NCBI GenBank assembly: GCA_036426205.1
Contig: WSYH01001183.1
Coordinates: 42,585-106,584, forward strand
Length of the DNA stretch: 64,000 nucleotides
DNA from: Ascaphus truei
Taxonomy: Eukaryota; Chordata; Amphibia; Anura; Ascaphidae
Direction: 5' to 3'
Shown: piece by piece, positions 44,457 through 54,027 of the stretch
How positions within the stretch are numbered: position 1 is the stretch's first letter
Layout of the letters: the number at the start of each line of letters is the position of its first letter
The notes under the pieces: model-generated
What the model saw: only the letters and a program-made list of their open reading frames with translations
Told to the model about the DNA's origin: nothing
Databases searched by the model: none
Translations under genes and position numbers: made by a program

Positions 44457-44760
44457 TATGTCTCCTCGTCCCCTTCCCCAAAAAGGATTCCCTAAGAAAC
44501 TCACTATACCCGTGTGCCTCTCAGGCCGTAAGTTCCGCGTCTCCACAGTAGCCTTCATAGACTTCGGAGCCGGAGGCAATTTCGTGGATCAAGAGTTCGC
44601 CAAACACTACCAGATACCGCTCGTGGAGAAAAAGATCCTCATCGCCTTGGTCGGAATTGATGGGCATCCACTTACGCCGGCATTTGTCTCATTAGAGACG
44701 GTTCCTGTTGTAATTTCCTCTGATAATCACAAGGAAACCCTGACCCTCGACGTAATTTAG
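44432..44760 (+). pseudogene. pol: Gypsy-2 pol, protease
   Basis: This continues in frame from CFYCG through [12 protein letters not shown] to the protease: [17 protein letters not shown]. The catalytic D-S-G of Gypsy-1 is D-F-G here, a change expected to abolish activity. GIDGHPLTPAFVSLE follows. A TAG at 44,758 interrupts the frame; the next codons (APGTPITLGL) continue the same frame into RT. Confidence 0.85.
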
Positions 44761-46074
44761 GCTCCGGGAACACCCATAACCCTAGGTTTGCCATGGTTAC
44801 AACTACACAACCCACGGATCAATTGGACATCCACCAACCCCATCACTTGGGAACCAAGGTCAGGCGAACCACAGCGACTCCTAGCGAATACCACCGTTCC
44901 AGAGATGAACCTCCCTACGGTTTACCACCAGTTTCTTATTATTTTATTTAATAAGGTACAATCTGACCTTCTACACCCACACAGGTCATATGACTGTCCT
45001 ATTGACCTGATTCCTGGTTACACATTACCTATGGCCAAGACTTATCCTCTCTCTCTCCCCAAAACTAAGGCTATGGACGAGTACATCCAGGAGAACCTGA
45101 AGAAAGGTTTTATTCGTCCATCTACTTCACCAGCTGGAGCAGGGTTCTTCTTCGTAAAGAAGAAGGATGGAACTTTAAGACCTTGTATTGATTATAGAGG
45201 GCTTAACCGCATCACCGTAAAGAATCGCTACCCACTCCCCCTTATCACTGAACTTTTTGATAGGTTGCAAGGTGCCAAAGTCTTCTCCAAGCTGGACCTC
45301 AGTGGAGCTTATAATCTTGTACGCATACGTCAAGGAGACGAATGGAAAATGGCCTTCAACACGCGTAGTGGCCACTACGAATACCTTGTGATGCCTTTCG
45401 GACTATGTAATGCTCCGGCCGTTTTTCAAGATTTCATTAACGATGTCTTCCGTAAAGTACTCAACGACTTTGTCATAGTCTATCTGGATGATATCCTGAT
45501 TTTTTCAAAGGATTTACAGGACCACATCTTTCATACATCTTACGTACTCTCTCGCCTTTGTGAACATTGCTTATATGCCAAGATGGAGAAATGTACCTTC
45601 CATCAGACTTCGACCCAGTTTCTAGGCTACATTATTTCCAGCGATGGTTTCATGATGGATCCGGACAAATTAAAAGCCGTTACTAACTGGCCTAGACCCG
45701 ACTCTCTTAAATCCATCCAGCGCTTCCTGGGATTTGCGAACTACTACCGCAAGTTTATCCGTGATTTCTCCAGAATTGTTGCACCTATCACAGCCCTTAC
45801 GAAGAAGGGGGCCGATCCGTCGGTTTGGTCACCAGAGGCCAATACCGCCTTCAACACACTTAAGGAGGCTTTTGTGTCCGCACCGGTTCTCCATCACCCC
45901 AACACTGATCTCCCTTTCGTGTTGGAGGTGGACGCCTCTGATTCTGGCGCCGGTGCCATTCTATCCCAGGAGACCTCACCCAAGGAAAATTGCATCCCTG
46001 CGCATTCTTTTCGAAGAGATTTACCTCAGCGGAGAGAAACTACGAGTGGGGAACAGAGAGTTACTGGCCGTTAA
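44761..46074 (+). CDS. pol: Gypsy-2 pol, reverse transcriptase and start of RNase H
   Basis: An open stretch of more than 420 codons. Counting from 44,788, the linker YDCPIDLIPGY precedes RT fingers ([29 protein letters not shown]). Motif A KLDLSGAYN has Asp170. [13 protein letters not shown] and the catalytic YLDD (232-235) are intact. The connection (RFLGFANYYRKFI) leads to RNase H LEVDASDSGAGAILSQ. The frame then shifts near 45,965. The TTG at 44,788 is not a real start; RT is made as part of the polyprotein. Relative to Gypsy-1 it has an extra LII in HQFLIILFNKVQ. Confidence 0.9.
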   Translation, partial: APGTPITLGLPWLQLHNPRINWTSTNPITWEPRSGEPQRLLANTTVPEMNLPTVYHQFLIILFNKVQSDLLHPHRSYDCPIDLIPGYTLPMAKTYPLSLPKTKAMDEYIQENLKKGFIRPSTSPAGAGFFFVKKKDGTLRPCIDYRGLNRITVKNRYPLPLITELFDRLQGAKVFSKLDLSGAYNLVRIRQGDEWKMAFNTRSGHYEYLVMPFGLCNAPAVFQDFINDVFRKVLNDFVIVYLDDILIFSKDLQDHIFHTSYVLSRLCEHCLYAKMEKCTFHQTSTQFLGYIISSDGFMMDPDKLKAVTNWPRPDSLKSIQRFLGFANYYRKFIRDFSRIVAPITALTKKGADPSVWSPEANTAFNTLKEAFVSAPVLHHPNTDLPFVLEVDASDSGAGAILSQETSPKENCIPAHSFRRDLPQRRETTSGEQRVTGR

Positions 46075-46434
46075 AATGCACTTCAAGAATGGAGGCATCT
46101 CCTGGAAGGGTCGAGGGAACCGTTCACCATCCTCACAGACCATAAGAATTATTATATATAGAGAACGCTCGCCGTCTGGGTCCACGGCAAGCCCGCTGGT
46201 TTTGTTCTTTTCCAGATTTATTTCCAACTGTCATATATTCCTGGGACTAAAAATGTCAAAGCCGATGCTCTCTCTCAAGACAACATTCTTCTGAAGAGAG
46301 ACCAGAAGATTCCATGGAGACCATTTTACCTCACAGAAATTTTCGCCGCATCTTCCTTCAGAAGCTTTGACAAAATCGTTAAGTCACAAAGGTCCATTCC
46401 AAAGAACCTGAAGGTCCCCAAGGGCAAGCTCTTC
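46075..46434 (+). pseudogene. pol: Gypsy-2 pol, broken RNase H and spacer
   Basis: Pieces of RNase H are readable in alternating frames: NRELLAVKM (46,050-46,078), EPFTILTDHKN-like, LGPRQARW-like and KNVKADALS-like. At least three frameshifts lie within 400 bp, clearly more than in the flanking RT and integrase. Confidence 0.7.
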
Positions 46435-47765
46435 ATGAGACCTAATTTCATACCCGAGGTTCTGGATTGGGGACATGCCTCGAGAGTAGCTGGTCATCCT
46501 GGCTACAAAAAGACTTTGGACCATATACGTCGCAACTTTTGGTGGCCCAAGATGTCAAAAGACATTTTCGAATATACGCAAGCTTGTCCGGTCTGTGCGC
46601 AAAACAAGACAATTCATCAAAGGCCTCACGGTCTTCTCCTTCCTCTGCCCATCCCAGAACGTCCATGGTCACACATATCAATGGATTTTATTGTGGAGTT
46701 GCCAAGGTCCAAAGTGATGAATACGATTTTAGTAGCGGTGGATCGTTTTTCTAAGATGGCTCACTTTATTCCGCTTAAAGGACTTCCCACCTCACCCGCC
46801 CTTGCTGATATCTTCACTGATCACATCTTTCGCATTCATGGTATTCCTTCGTCCATCGTGTCTGACAGAGGGTCACAGTTCGTATCCAGATTTTGGAGAA
46901 CTTTTACCAAAAGACTAGGGATCTCTTCTTCTTTTTCCTCAGCTTACCATCCTCAGTCCAATGGTCAAACAGAAAGGGTCAATCAGTCCCTGGAAAAATA
47001 CCTGAGGTGTTTCATTTCCAATTCTCAGGATGATTGGGCACAACTTTTGCCATGGGCCGAATATGCTTTTAACTCCGCTACCAACGAGTCCACCCGAGAG
47101 TCGGCATTTTTCATCAATTACGGTTTTCATCCCCCATGTCTTCCCGTCTCCAACATTCCTTCTGGAGTCCAGGCTGTAGACGACCGTGTCACATCTCTGC
47201 AATCAGCATGGTCCAAGATTCAGTCTGCTTTTCTTACCTCCTCTCAACGGGCCAAACATCAGGCAGATCGCCACCGCCGTCCGGCACCCAGATACAAGCC
47301 AGGGGATATGGTATGGCTGTCCTCAAGAAACATTTATTTGAAGGTACCTTCCCCAAAATTGACGCCGAGGTTCCTGGGCCCTTTTCCGATAACTGAACAG
47401 ATTAATCCGGTAGCATTCCGGTTTCAACTTCCCGACAGCATGAAGATACCAAACGTGTTTCACACATCTCTACTGAAGCCATTCGTATCCAGTCATTTCT
47501 TCCCCAACCATAACCGTAGGCCTGATCCGGTTATTACCCAGAATAGGGAAGAATATGAGGTCCAGTCCCTGCTCGATTCTCGCATATCCAGGGGTCAACT
47601 GCAGTTCCTCGTGCACTGGAAGGGTTTCGGCCCAGAAGAAAGATCTTGGGTTCCACTTCATGATATCCACGTTCCGGTTCTTCTGAATACTTTCAGGAAG
47701 AAGTTTCCAAACAAACCATTTAAGGACCGCCCTGAGGCCGTTCCTGAAGGGGGGTGGGGGGGTAC
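46435..47765 (+). CDS. pol: Gypsy-2 pol, integrase with chromodomain
   Basis: An open frame of 443 codons to the LTR. The zinc-binding region (GHPGYKKTLDHI; CPVCAQNK) is at residues 22-60. Catalytic Asp84 (MDFIVE), Asp144 (SDRGSQF) and Glu180 (NGQTERVNQ) give the expected D-D-35-E spacing. The C-terminal GDMVWLSSRNI module and a chromodomain (YEVQSLLDSRISRGQLQFL; HWKGFGPEERSWVP) follow. There is no stop before the LTR and the frame stays open to 48,312. This is the best-preserved enzyme in the window, but the rest of the element is defective. Confidence 0.92.
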
Positions 47766-48673
47766 TGTAAGGAATCTGGTGTCTAAGCGCCATCAGCGTG
47801 ACCATTACTCATTTCCCGATGGTACTCAGGCGTCCAAGCGTCTGCAGCGCAATTCCCACATACCTCCGTTGTCTGCCACTGGCACTCTGGCTCCTCGCCA
47901 TCACAGGATTGCACCAACCGAAGAGGTGCCTGTTGAACCGCAGCCTCTGTGTGTGTCCCCAGCTCCACGCTCTATGCGCACACGTGCATCTGTCTCTGTC
48001 CCCATGCGCATACGCGCATCAGTCACCGAATCCACGCACACACGCACGCCAGCCCCAGACATTATGTGCATGCATTCCCAGCTTACAGAGCACACGCCTA
48101 ACAGAGCACTTTTAACCACTGCTCCTGCATTGAGGCGTCGCCCCCAAGCATTACACAGTTCCATGCAAATCAATGATTACACTCAGCGGGGCTGTAACAC
48201 CTCCCTCCTATCAGGGAGGACTCCTTGCAGTCCTCCAGGCCTGCCCCCTTTTTCCATTGGCCTGCCCAGCTTTATTATGCCTGTGCTTCCCATCACTCGT
48301 CACTCGACATAGTTCTGTATGGAAGCATTTAACTACTCTCTCAGTGACTCCTCAGGTATTGACGCGGATTGGACGACTACCCCCTCTGGCTCTCGACTTC
48401 GGCTCTACTTGGACTTAGTGACTTCTGGTAGTCCTGTAACACGTCTTATACCTTCGACCATCCGCAACTCTCCAATCCCTGATCTTGGCAACGGCAATAA
48501 CTACACCTCCTCTACTACCGGTACCGGCAAGTATTGTCTTCCTTACTATACCTGGCCTGGCAAACACTAACACCACACTCCGGAAGCGCTCCCTTTGCTG
48601 CGGGTGCGTGTATCCCTACGTCCCACCTCAGCACAGGGGACGGGTCTGGTCTGCGGGCAGCACCGGCGTAACA
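47766..48673 (+). repeat. Gypsy-2 3-prime LTR
   Basis: 908 bp. TATA-like TTTATTATGC at 48,271 lies 32 nt upstream of CTCGACATA (48,303-48,311), complementary to the primer-binding site TATGTCGAG at 43,638. A G-rich polypurine tract (47,749-47,763) precedes it. Confidence 0.93.
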
Positions 48674-49107
48674 CTGTACATTTGATTTCTTCTTTACAGT
48701 CTCTGGCTAGGTGAGTCGTGGAACCGCAGCACCTGAAGCAAACTCTGAATTCTCCAAGTAACCTCTTGTGTTCCTCTAGGGACTTCATCCTGAACCCAAA
48801 GCACTTGTTAAGTGGGTGTGGCTTCTTGTGTATGGGACATTCCCTGTTTGGGTGCCTCGGTTCCTCGTCTCCGGCGACCGACTGATCAGGAGTAGTTTGG
48901 GTTGTGGGAGGCACGTCGGTCCTGTGGACCGAGATGGGTGTTTGAGTGTTACCATATCTCGCCACTGGTTTCTCATTCCTCAGGCTGCTTGCACTGTGTG
49001 TGGTTTGCGCACCTATGTTGAAACTGGGATCGTTTCTTGTACTTGCCGCTTCGCGGATGAAGCTCAAGAAGAATGAGAATGGGGGGAAGGCGACTTACTT
49101 CTCCCTT
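48674..49107 (-). pseudogene. gag: BEL gag C-terminus, zinc knuckles
   Basis: The minus-strand frame from 49,067 contains the BEL-type cysteine region CPIHKKPHPLNKCFGF followed by KSLEEHKRLLGEFRVCFRC and a CFRCCGSTTHLARDC knuckle. It runs to KCT at 48,674 and continues at 42,728 past Gypsy-2. A frame break near 49,080-49,108 separates it from the gag core. Confidence 0.82.
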
Positions 49108-49891
49108 TTATATTTGGAGCCTTTCTTGGAGGTTGTAGGGTAGCTTCTCCAAGATGGGTCTCACTCCACGAGCTGAGTCCAAGACGTTGAGACCTGTTAA
49201 GGAATGGTCTTTCCTTGCAAACTCCAGCTCTTGCAGCAGGTCCCCAAGCTCTCGTAACTTCGAGTAGTCTTTAGTTGTGATCTTGGGAAAGCTGTCGACT
49301 CTTTTGAAGAGCGAATCCTCGACTGCTTCGGGGCTACCGTAGCACTCTTCTAGCCTTTCCCACACTAAGTCAAGACCTACTTGGGGCTGGTTCGCGTTTG
49401 TCACCCGAAGTCTCTTCGCGTGCTCCCTGGATTCATTCCCCAGGAACTTGAATAGCAGGTTGAGCTCTTCCCTTGCTGAGAAGTCCAAGCTGTTGATTGC
49501 ATCTTTGAACGTGAACTTCCACGTCCGGTAGTTCTCAGGGCGGTCATCGAAGCTGATGAGTCCTGCTTGCACCAGGTCACGCCGGATCATGTACTTGGCT
49601 ATGTCTGTCAGGCCTGAGGCATCGGCGTGTTGGTCGCATCCTGAGGTAGTTGCTGGGAAGGTCCATGCTGTCGCCTCTTCCTTGGCTTGGACGCGTGATG
49701 ACTGCTGGTCGGTGTGAGGGGCTGTGTTCTCCCGTGTGGGTGTACCTGGATTGCGAGCCTGTTGTAGTGCATCCGTGTGCGCACTGGCGTGTGAATCACT
49801 GTTGCGTCTGTGGCTATCCCAGGCATCATGTACCACTGAAGGAGCAGCATCTTCGTCTCATGGATCTAGCAAGTCTTCGGTGTCTGTGGAG
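49108..49891 (-). pseudogene. gag: BEL gag core (DUF1759-type)
   Basis: The 242-codon frame 49,836-49,108 includes DLVQAGLISFDDRPENYRTW, FKFLGNESREHAKRLR, LDLVWERLEECYGSPEAVED and ITTKDYSKLRELGDLL, typical of the BEL/Pao gag family. Pro- and Gln-rich sequence precedes it. A frameshift near 49,850-49,890 separates it from the N-terminal part. Confidence 0.82.
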
Positions 49892-50684
49892 TCACTCCCT
49901 CCTTGTTGAGATGGTGCGCTGGTATCTACACTGAACGTAGTCTTCAATGCGTCTGGCTGGATCCTCTGAGGCTATCCATCTGTACGGTTGCTCCTCACCG
50001 TCCTGTCTTGCGGCTGCTTCTAGGACTTCAGCTTGAGCTATGGCGGCGGCGGCGGCTTCCTTCACTTGATTTAGGGCCTCTAGGTTGACATCCACCTCTG
50101 CCCTTTTCCATGCAGCGGTGGCAGTGGCTGCAGCGGCGGGGGCAGCGGCGGTGGCAGTGGCTGCAGCGGCGGTGGCAGCGGCGGTGGCAGTGGCTGAAGC
50201 GGCGGTGGCAGCAGCTGTCTGCTCCTCCTCTTCTAAGCGGGCCCTTTCTAGTTTCATGACTGCCTCTTTCTGAGCGTATGCGGCCCTGGCACGTGCGGCC
50301 TCTGCGGTCGCTCACGCCTTGGTGGCGCTTTCTTGTAGGCTTTTTCTGGTGTTTGGCCCTGGTCAGGTATGTAATGTTTCTCTCTGAAAGCTCTTGATAA
50401 CGTGAGTGATCAGTCCTTAATTGCGTTATTGCCTGCTCAAGCTGTTGCGCATAGTTGCCAACACAAATAACATTGCGTATTCCCAGTGTGGTTGTTTCCC
50501 AGGCCAACTGTAATTTAGCGCGGTGTGCTTCAATGTCAGTATCATATTTTTCACTGCCCTTTTGTGTCAGTGTGACTGTCCGTTTAGGCCTTGCGTCTGC
50601 CTGCGCCTGTTGCAGTTGTGCGGTCTCTGTATCTGAGTGATCACTCTCCTGCATGATATCTGGTGAGGCTCTGAGTTCTGCCAT
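49892..50684 (-). pseudogene. gag: BEL gag N-terminus with Ala-rich repeat
   Basis: The ATG at 50,684 starts MAELRASPDIMQESDHSDTE, followed by a helical segment (AQQLEQAITQLRTDHSRYQE). A frameshift near 50,320 moves the frame to 50,257-49,892: a charged helix (MKLERARLEEEEQ), an Ala/Thr tract encoded by imperfect GCN repeats at about 50,105-50,215, then VNLEALNQVKEAAAAAIAQA. No start further upstream is supported. Confidence 0.72.
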
Positions 50685-51173
50685 GCTTTAGGTGTGTGTA
50701 GGCCTTTAGCCAGTGCGTGTGGAGTGCGGTCTTTTACCTGTGTCAGCGATGGGCATCTGTCTCAGATGATGCCGAGCGGTGTCCTGCAGCGTGCAGCGTA
50801 GGGGTAGCTGTACTCACAGGTGTCCGGTGGCTCTGACCCGTGTCCTGGCGGGTGTCCGGTAGCATGGCCCTTGATGGCGCTAGCCGTGGGGAGATGGTGG
50901 CTCCTCACTATGGAGCTGTGCAGAGGATGGACTCAAAAAGACAGAGAAGGCAATCAAGGCTCTGTGTGTAAGATGCACTGTCTGTTTGCAAGGCTGCTGC
51001 CGTGTGTGCAAGGTTGTTTGCTGGCTGTGTGCAGTGTAAGCCTGCTTGCTGTTTGTTTTTTGCAGAAAGCTGTAGCTGTTTGCTGTATAGCTGCGTAGAG
51101 CTGCACTTTTGTAGCATGAAGGCTGTGAGTTATAGCTTCTGCGTAGACCTCTAGTACACGGTCTCTGTCTTAC
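50685..51173 (-). other. BEL 5-prime leader
   Basis: Untranslated region between the 5-prime LTR and gag. The first bases after the LTR (minus strand GTAAGACAGAGACCG) would hold the primer-binding site, but I cannot match them to a tRNA. Contains tandem-like TGTGTGCAAGGCTG and CTGTTTG motifs. No gene. Confidence 0.55.
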
Positions 51174-51394
51174 TATTCTGAAGCTAGGGTCACGTATTGA
51201 GGTATGAATAGTTTCAGTTAGCTTTAACTCATGTCTTCCCTCTTCCAAAGCATGACAAGTCCTTAATGTCTTTCTTAACTTTATTGCAGGAGTAGAAAAC
51301 AACAGGAACTTGTAGGTGTAGTGTAAGCAGAGAGTGCCAAGGGAAGGGGGGCTGAAACAGAGAAGGTAGACATGGGTATTTCTGTTCCATGACA
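51174..51394 (-). repeat. BEL 5-prime LTR, internally shortened
   Basis: 221 bp. It lacks everything that lies between AGAGAGTGC and TGCCAAGGG in the left LTR; the shared TGC suggests a microhomology deletion. It ends next to the ATAAG target duplication. Confidence 0.85.
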
Positions 51395-51460
51395 ATAAGC
51401 ACAATCTAAAACTTACCTTTGAGGTCCGACGCGAACACATTAACTTTCTTTATTTAACAC
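51395..51460 (+). pseudogene. PLE-2 RT continuation
   Basis: KHNLKLTFEVRREHINF follows directly on INILNNN at 39,168 once the BEL element and one ATAAG are removed. About 20 residues later the similarity ends. Confidence 0.75.
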
Positions 51461-51985
51461 TTATCATGAAGCCAACTAGAGAGATGACGCTCAACCTATT
51501 ACCATATAAAGTACACACTAGGGTGCAATGGATTGCAAACATACATAGCCCAACAAGTTAACTCAAGGTTAACTAAAAGAACCAAGTTATCTGCACTCAA
51601 AGTAATTAAATCAGCTGTAATAGCCGGGGATATCAATTGCCCCACTAGGTGGAGTGTAAGCCCTCCTGCCTAACGACACACTAGAGTGAGTATACGTTCA
51701 CAAATCAAAATCCCCTGTGGGGCGGTTCGTGACAAAACCAGACTGAGAAATAGCAGGTGTAGAATCAACTATTGAGGTAGTATTTAGATATTGCACTTTG
51801 TAACACGGTACATTACCACTTGCTGATACTCCTAAATGGATGCAAATTGTAATTATTAGTGTCTATACAATTGTAACTCACATCAGTCCCAGTCAAAGGA
51901 TGCCGTGGGTGGTGTGTACTGTAGTAAGGCTCTAACTAGATAAACCAGTGTAAGTGTAAATTCACTTAGTTAAAATACCTGATAC
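51461..51985. other. Unidentified ~525-bp insertion or replacement inside PLE-2
   Basis: PLE coding similarity stops near 51,460 and resumes near 51,990 (RGIPKGQLLRLKQL). The block is AT-rich, noncoding, and contains CACTAGGGTG and CACACTAGAGTG. Roughly 30-40 residues of the PLE protein are missing, so it is not a simple insertion. Origin unknown. Confidence 0.45.
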
Positions 51986-52888
51986 CCCTGCGTGGCCTCT
52001 TAAGAGAGGAATCCCCAAGGGCCAACTACTGCGTTTGAAACAGCTACGTTCTACCGATGAAAATTTTGACATACAGGCCCAGAAACTCATCACCAGATTC
52101 CTAGAGAGGGGGTATAAAGAAAAGGATCTCATAGAAACACTAACTGATGAAGATCCATGAAGAGAGAAGATCTCCTCTCTATGAATGTCGCCAAAAAAGA
52201 ACAGTGGGGTAGAAAGGGATCAAAACCTTTACCGCTCTTTATCACACAGCAGAGTGGACAATCCAATACCATACGATCAATTGTTGCAAAACACTGTGAT
52301 ACATTAAAATTAGATATGGACTTAAAAGCCATTACTGATAAGGGGCCTAAATTTGTATTTCGTAGGGCGAAATCGTTGGCAACATATTTGTCCCGTAGCC
52401 TTTTTTCTTCACAAGATATCATGGGTATAAGGAATATACCTAAAGGCTTCTTTCAGTGTGGACATTGCAACATTTTTCAGTATGCAAAAACTCTTAAAAG
52501 GATAGAGTGTTCTAAACCCAAGACATATAAGACTATACAGACATTCATTAACTGTAATATCAGTTATGTAGTCTATAGACTTAGATGTGGATGTAATAAG
52601 GTTTATATTGGGCGTACCATCAGGCCCCTAAAACATAGAATCCAAGAGCATATTCGTTTAATTAAGAAAAAAGATACATTACATCCAGTACCGAGACATT
52701 TTTCTACTTGTCCCATGGGAGGGATCCAGGGTTTTTCTTTCTCAGGTCTTGAGTATATACCAGCAGCAACAAGGGGGGGAGATAGGTTGAACCTCCTAAA
52801 TAAGCGGGAAATGTACTGGATTTTTTGCATGGACAGTCTCCATCCATCCGGTATTAATGTGGATTGGGAATTGGCCCATTTCCTATAG
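51986..52888 (+). pseudogene. PLE-2 RT thumb and GIY-YIG endonuclease
   Basis: Begins RGIPKGQLLRLKQLRSTD, the PLE region after the RT palm, with a stop at 52,158-52,160. The frame 52,157-52,888 (243 codons, internal Met) then has GFFQCGHCNIF (cysteine pair), a GIY-YIG core VVYRLRCGCNKVYIGRT from about residue 137, the helix PLKHRIQEH, CPMGG and LLNKREMYWIFCMDSL with the conserved acidic region. It ends NVDWELAHFL. Expected role: DNA nicking at target sites. Confidence 0.85.
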
Positions 52889-53870
52889 GTTCATAAGTGG
52901 TGCATTTTATATTATATTATGTAGGAAAATGAATTTCTGCTTTTTGTATATCTTGTAGACTTGTTATCTCATCTGTTGTGTCGGCTTTGTGCATGATTGT
53001 GAATATAGGTATTTGATATGAATGCTCCATTTTCAGAATATATACTGCACTGTCTTTTTGTGTTCACCAATGATTATGTCTGTTATATTATCTATTTTGG
53101 TCAAGTTATAAAGATTATGGTAGAATAGTGTGGACCATTCCACATTAAGTAATTGAACATATACATTCTGATCCTTCTTTTTCCTTTTTCTTTCTTTTTT
53201 ATCATTTTGATTTATGTTAAATATTCTTTTTTCATTTTCTTATTTTATTGACATAGGAGTATATTGTATTTTATGATTAGTATTTTTCTTTACCATCAAG
53301 GTCAATTTTGTTCATTTTCTTATTTTACTATCATTATTTCTTTTTTCATATGATTATTTTCTTTTCTTCCTTTTTTCTTTCTATTTTTTTAAGTTAGGAT
53401 ATAGTTAGATGTTTGTATATATCTTTCGGATTGCATATCACTTGTATAATATATATCCCCCTCTTATTTGGTGGGATATATATATTCTTATTAGTTTATG
53501 GTTTTGTATATGTGTGCAGGCTTATCTTATCTGTAAATTACTTTTTCTTATTTGAGATGCGCCTTTACACATGATTATGGATAGATTTATAATGTATGCA
53601 ATTTTCATGGTTATTTGTGTATCATTTTTTGCTTTTATGTTTGTAGGATTTTTGTATCAGTTTGATGAGTTAACCGGACACGCTGGTTGTGTCTTTTTTC
53701 TATACTCTGTAATATTGTGCCGTCACTATGTGTCCATTTAGAGAAGTAAATGCATTTTATTTAAATTTATGTTAGCACTGGGGCACATAGTTGAGGGTTT
53801 AAATTATGGTTTGTTTGTATTGTAGTATTTGCTGTCCACCCATAGCGTGCGGGCGTGTGACACTCCACCT
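52889..53870 (+). other. PLE-2 3-prime AT-rich region
   Basis: T-rich noncoding sequence after the GIY-YIG stop, with no supported frame. It leads into the terminal repeat. Confidence 0.6.
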
Positions 53871-53987
53871 CTAATAGATATCAGGTATTCATCAGCTGTT
53901 GTAATAGCGGAGTTTGTAGGGAGGGGCTACGTACCTGCATGCGGGGAGGAAGGGCTATAAATAGCGATGTCCGGTTGTAACAGATCA

Positions 53988-54027
53988 CTCTTTGATAAAG
54001 TCCCCAAGCGGACGAAACGCGTCAGAG
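53988..54027 (+). ncRNA. Hammerhead ribozyme-like motif of PLE-2
   Basis: Stem I CTCT (53,988-53,991) pairs AGAG (54,024-54,027). The core reads TTGATAA where the consensus is CTGANGA, then an extra A. Stem II is GTCC/GGAC (54,000-54,003 with 54,010-54,013), followed by GAAAC, a GC loop and the cleavage triplet GTC. Stems are perfect, but the C3 and G8 core positions are changed. It lies downstream of GIY-YIG in sense orientation, as in PLE-1 and PLE-3. Confidence 0.6.

Larger units (their letters stand above)
42729..48673 (+). mobile_element. Gypsy-2: Tf1/sushi-type chromovirus inserted in the BEL element
   Basis: Two 908-bp LTRs (TGTAAGGAATC...GGCGTAACA) flanked by the 5-bp duplication CTGTA (42,724-42,728 and 48,674-48,678). 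Removing one copy restores the BEL reading frame. Order: gag, protease, RT, RNase H, integrase, chromodomain. It carries gag stops, a gag-pol fusion indel, an altered protease motif and a scrambled RNase H, so it is dead, but integrase is open. Confidence 0.95.
39169..51394 (-). mobile_element. BEL/Pao LTR retrotransposon, defective, inserted in PLE-2
   Basis: The flanking 5-bp duplication ATAAG is at 39,164-39,168 and 51,395-51,399. LTRs begin TGTCATGGAAC and end CTTCAGAATA on the minus strand, so the ends are TG...TA. The minus strand encodes gag (N-terminal coiled and Ala-rich part, DUF1759-type core, zinc knuckle), a BEL-type aspartic protease and a degenerate pol fragment. Gypsy-2 (42,729-48,673) interrupts it between the zinc knuckle and protease. 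Most of RT, RNase H and integrase are absent, so it was nonautonomous or heavily deleted. Confidence 0.88.
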
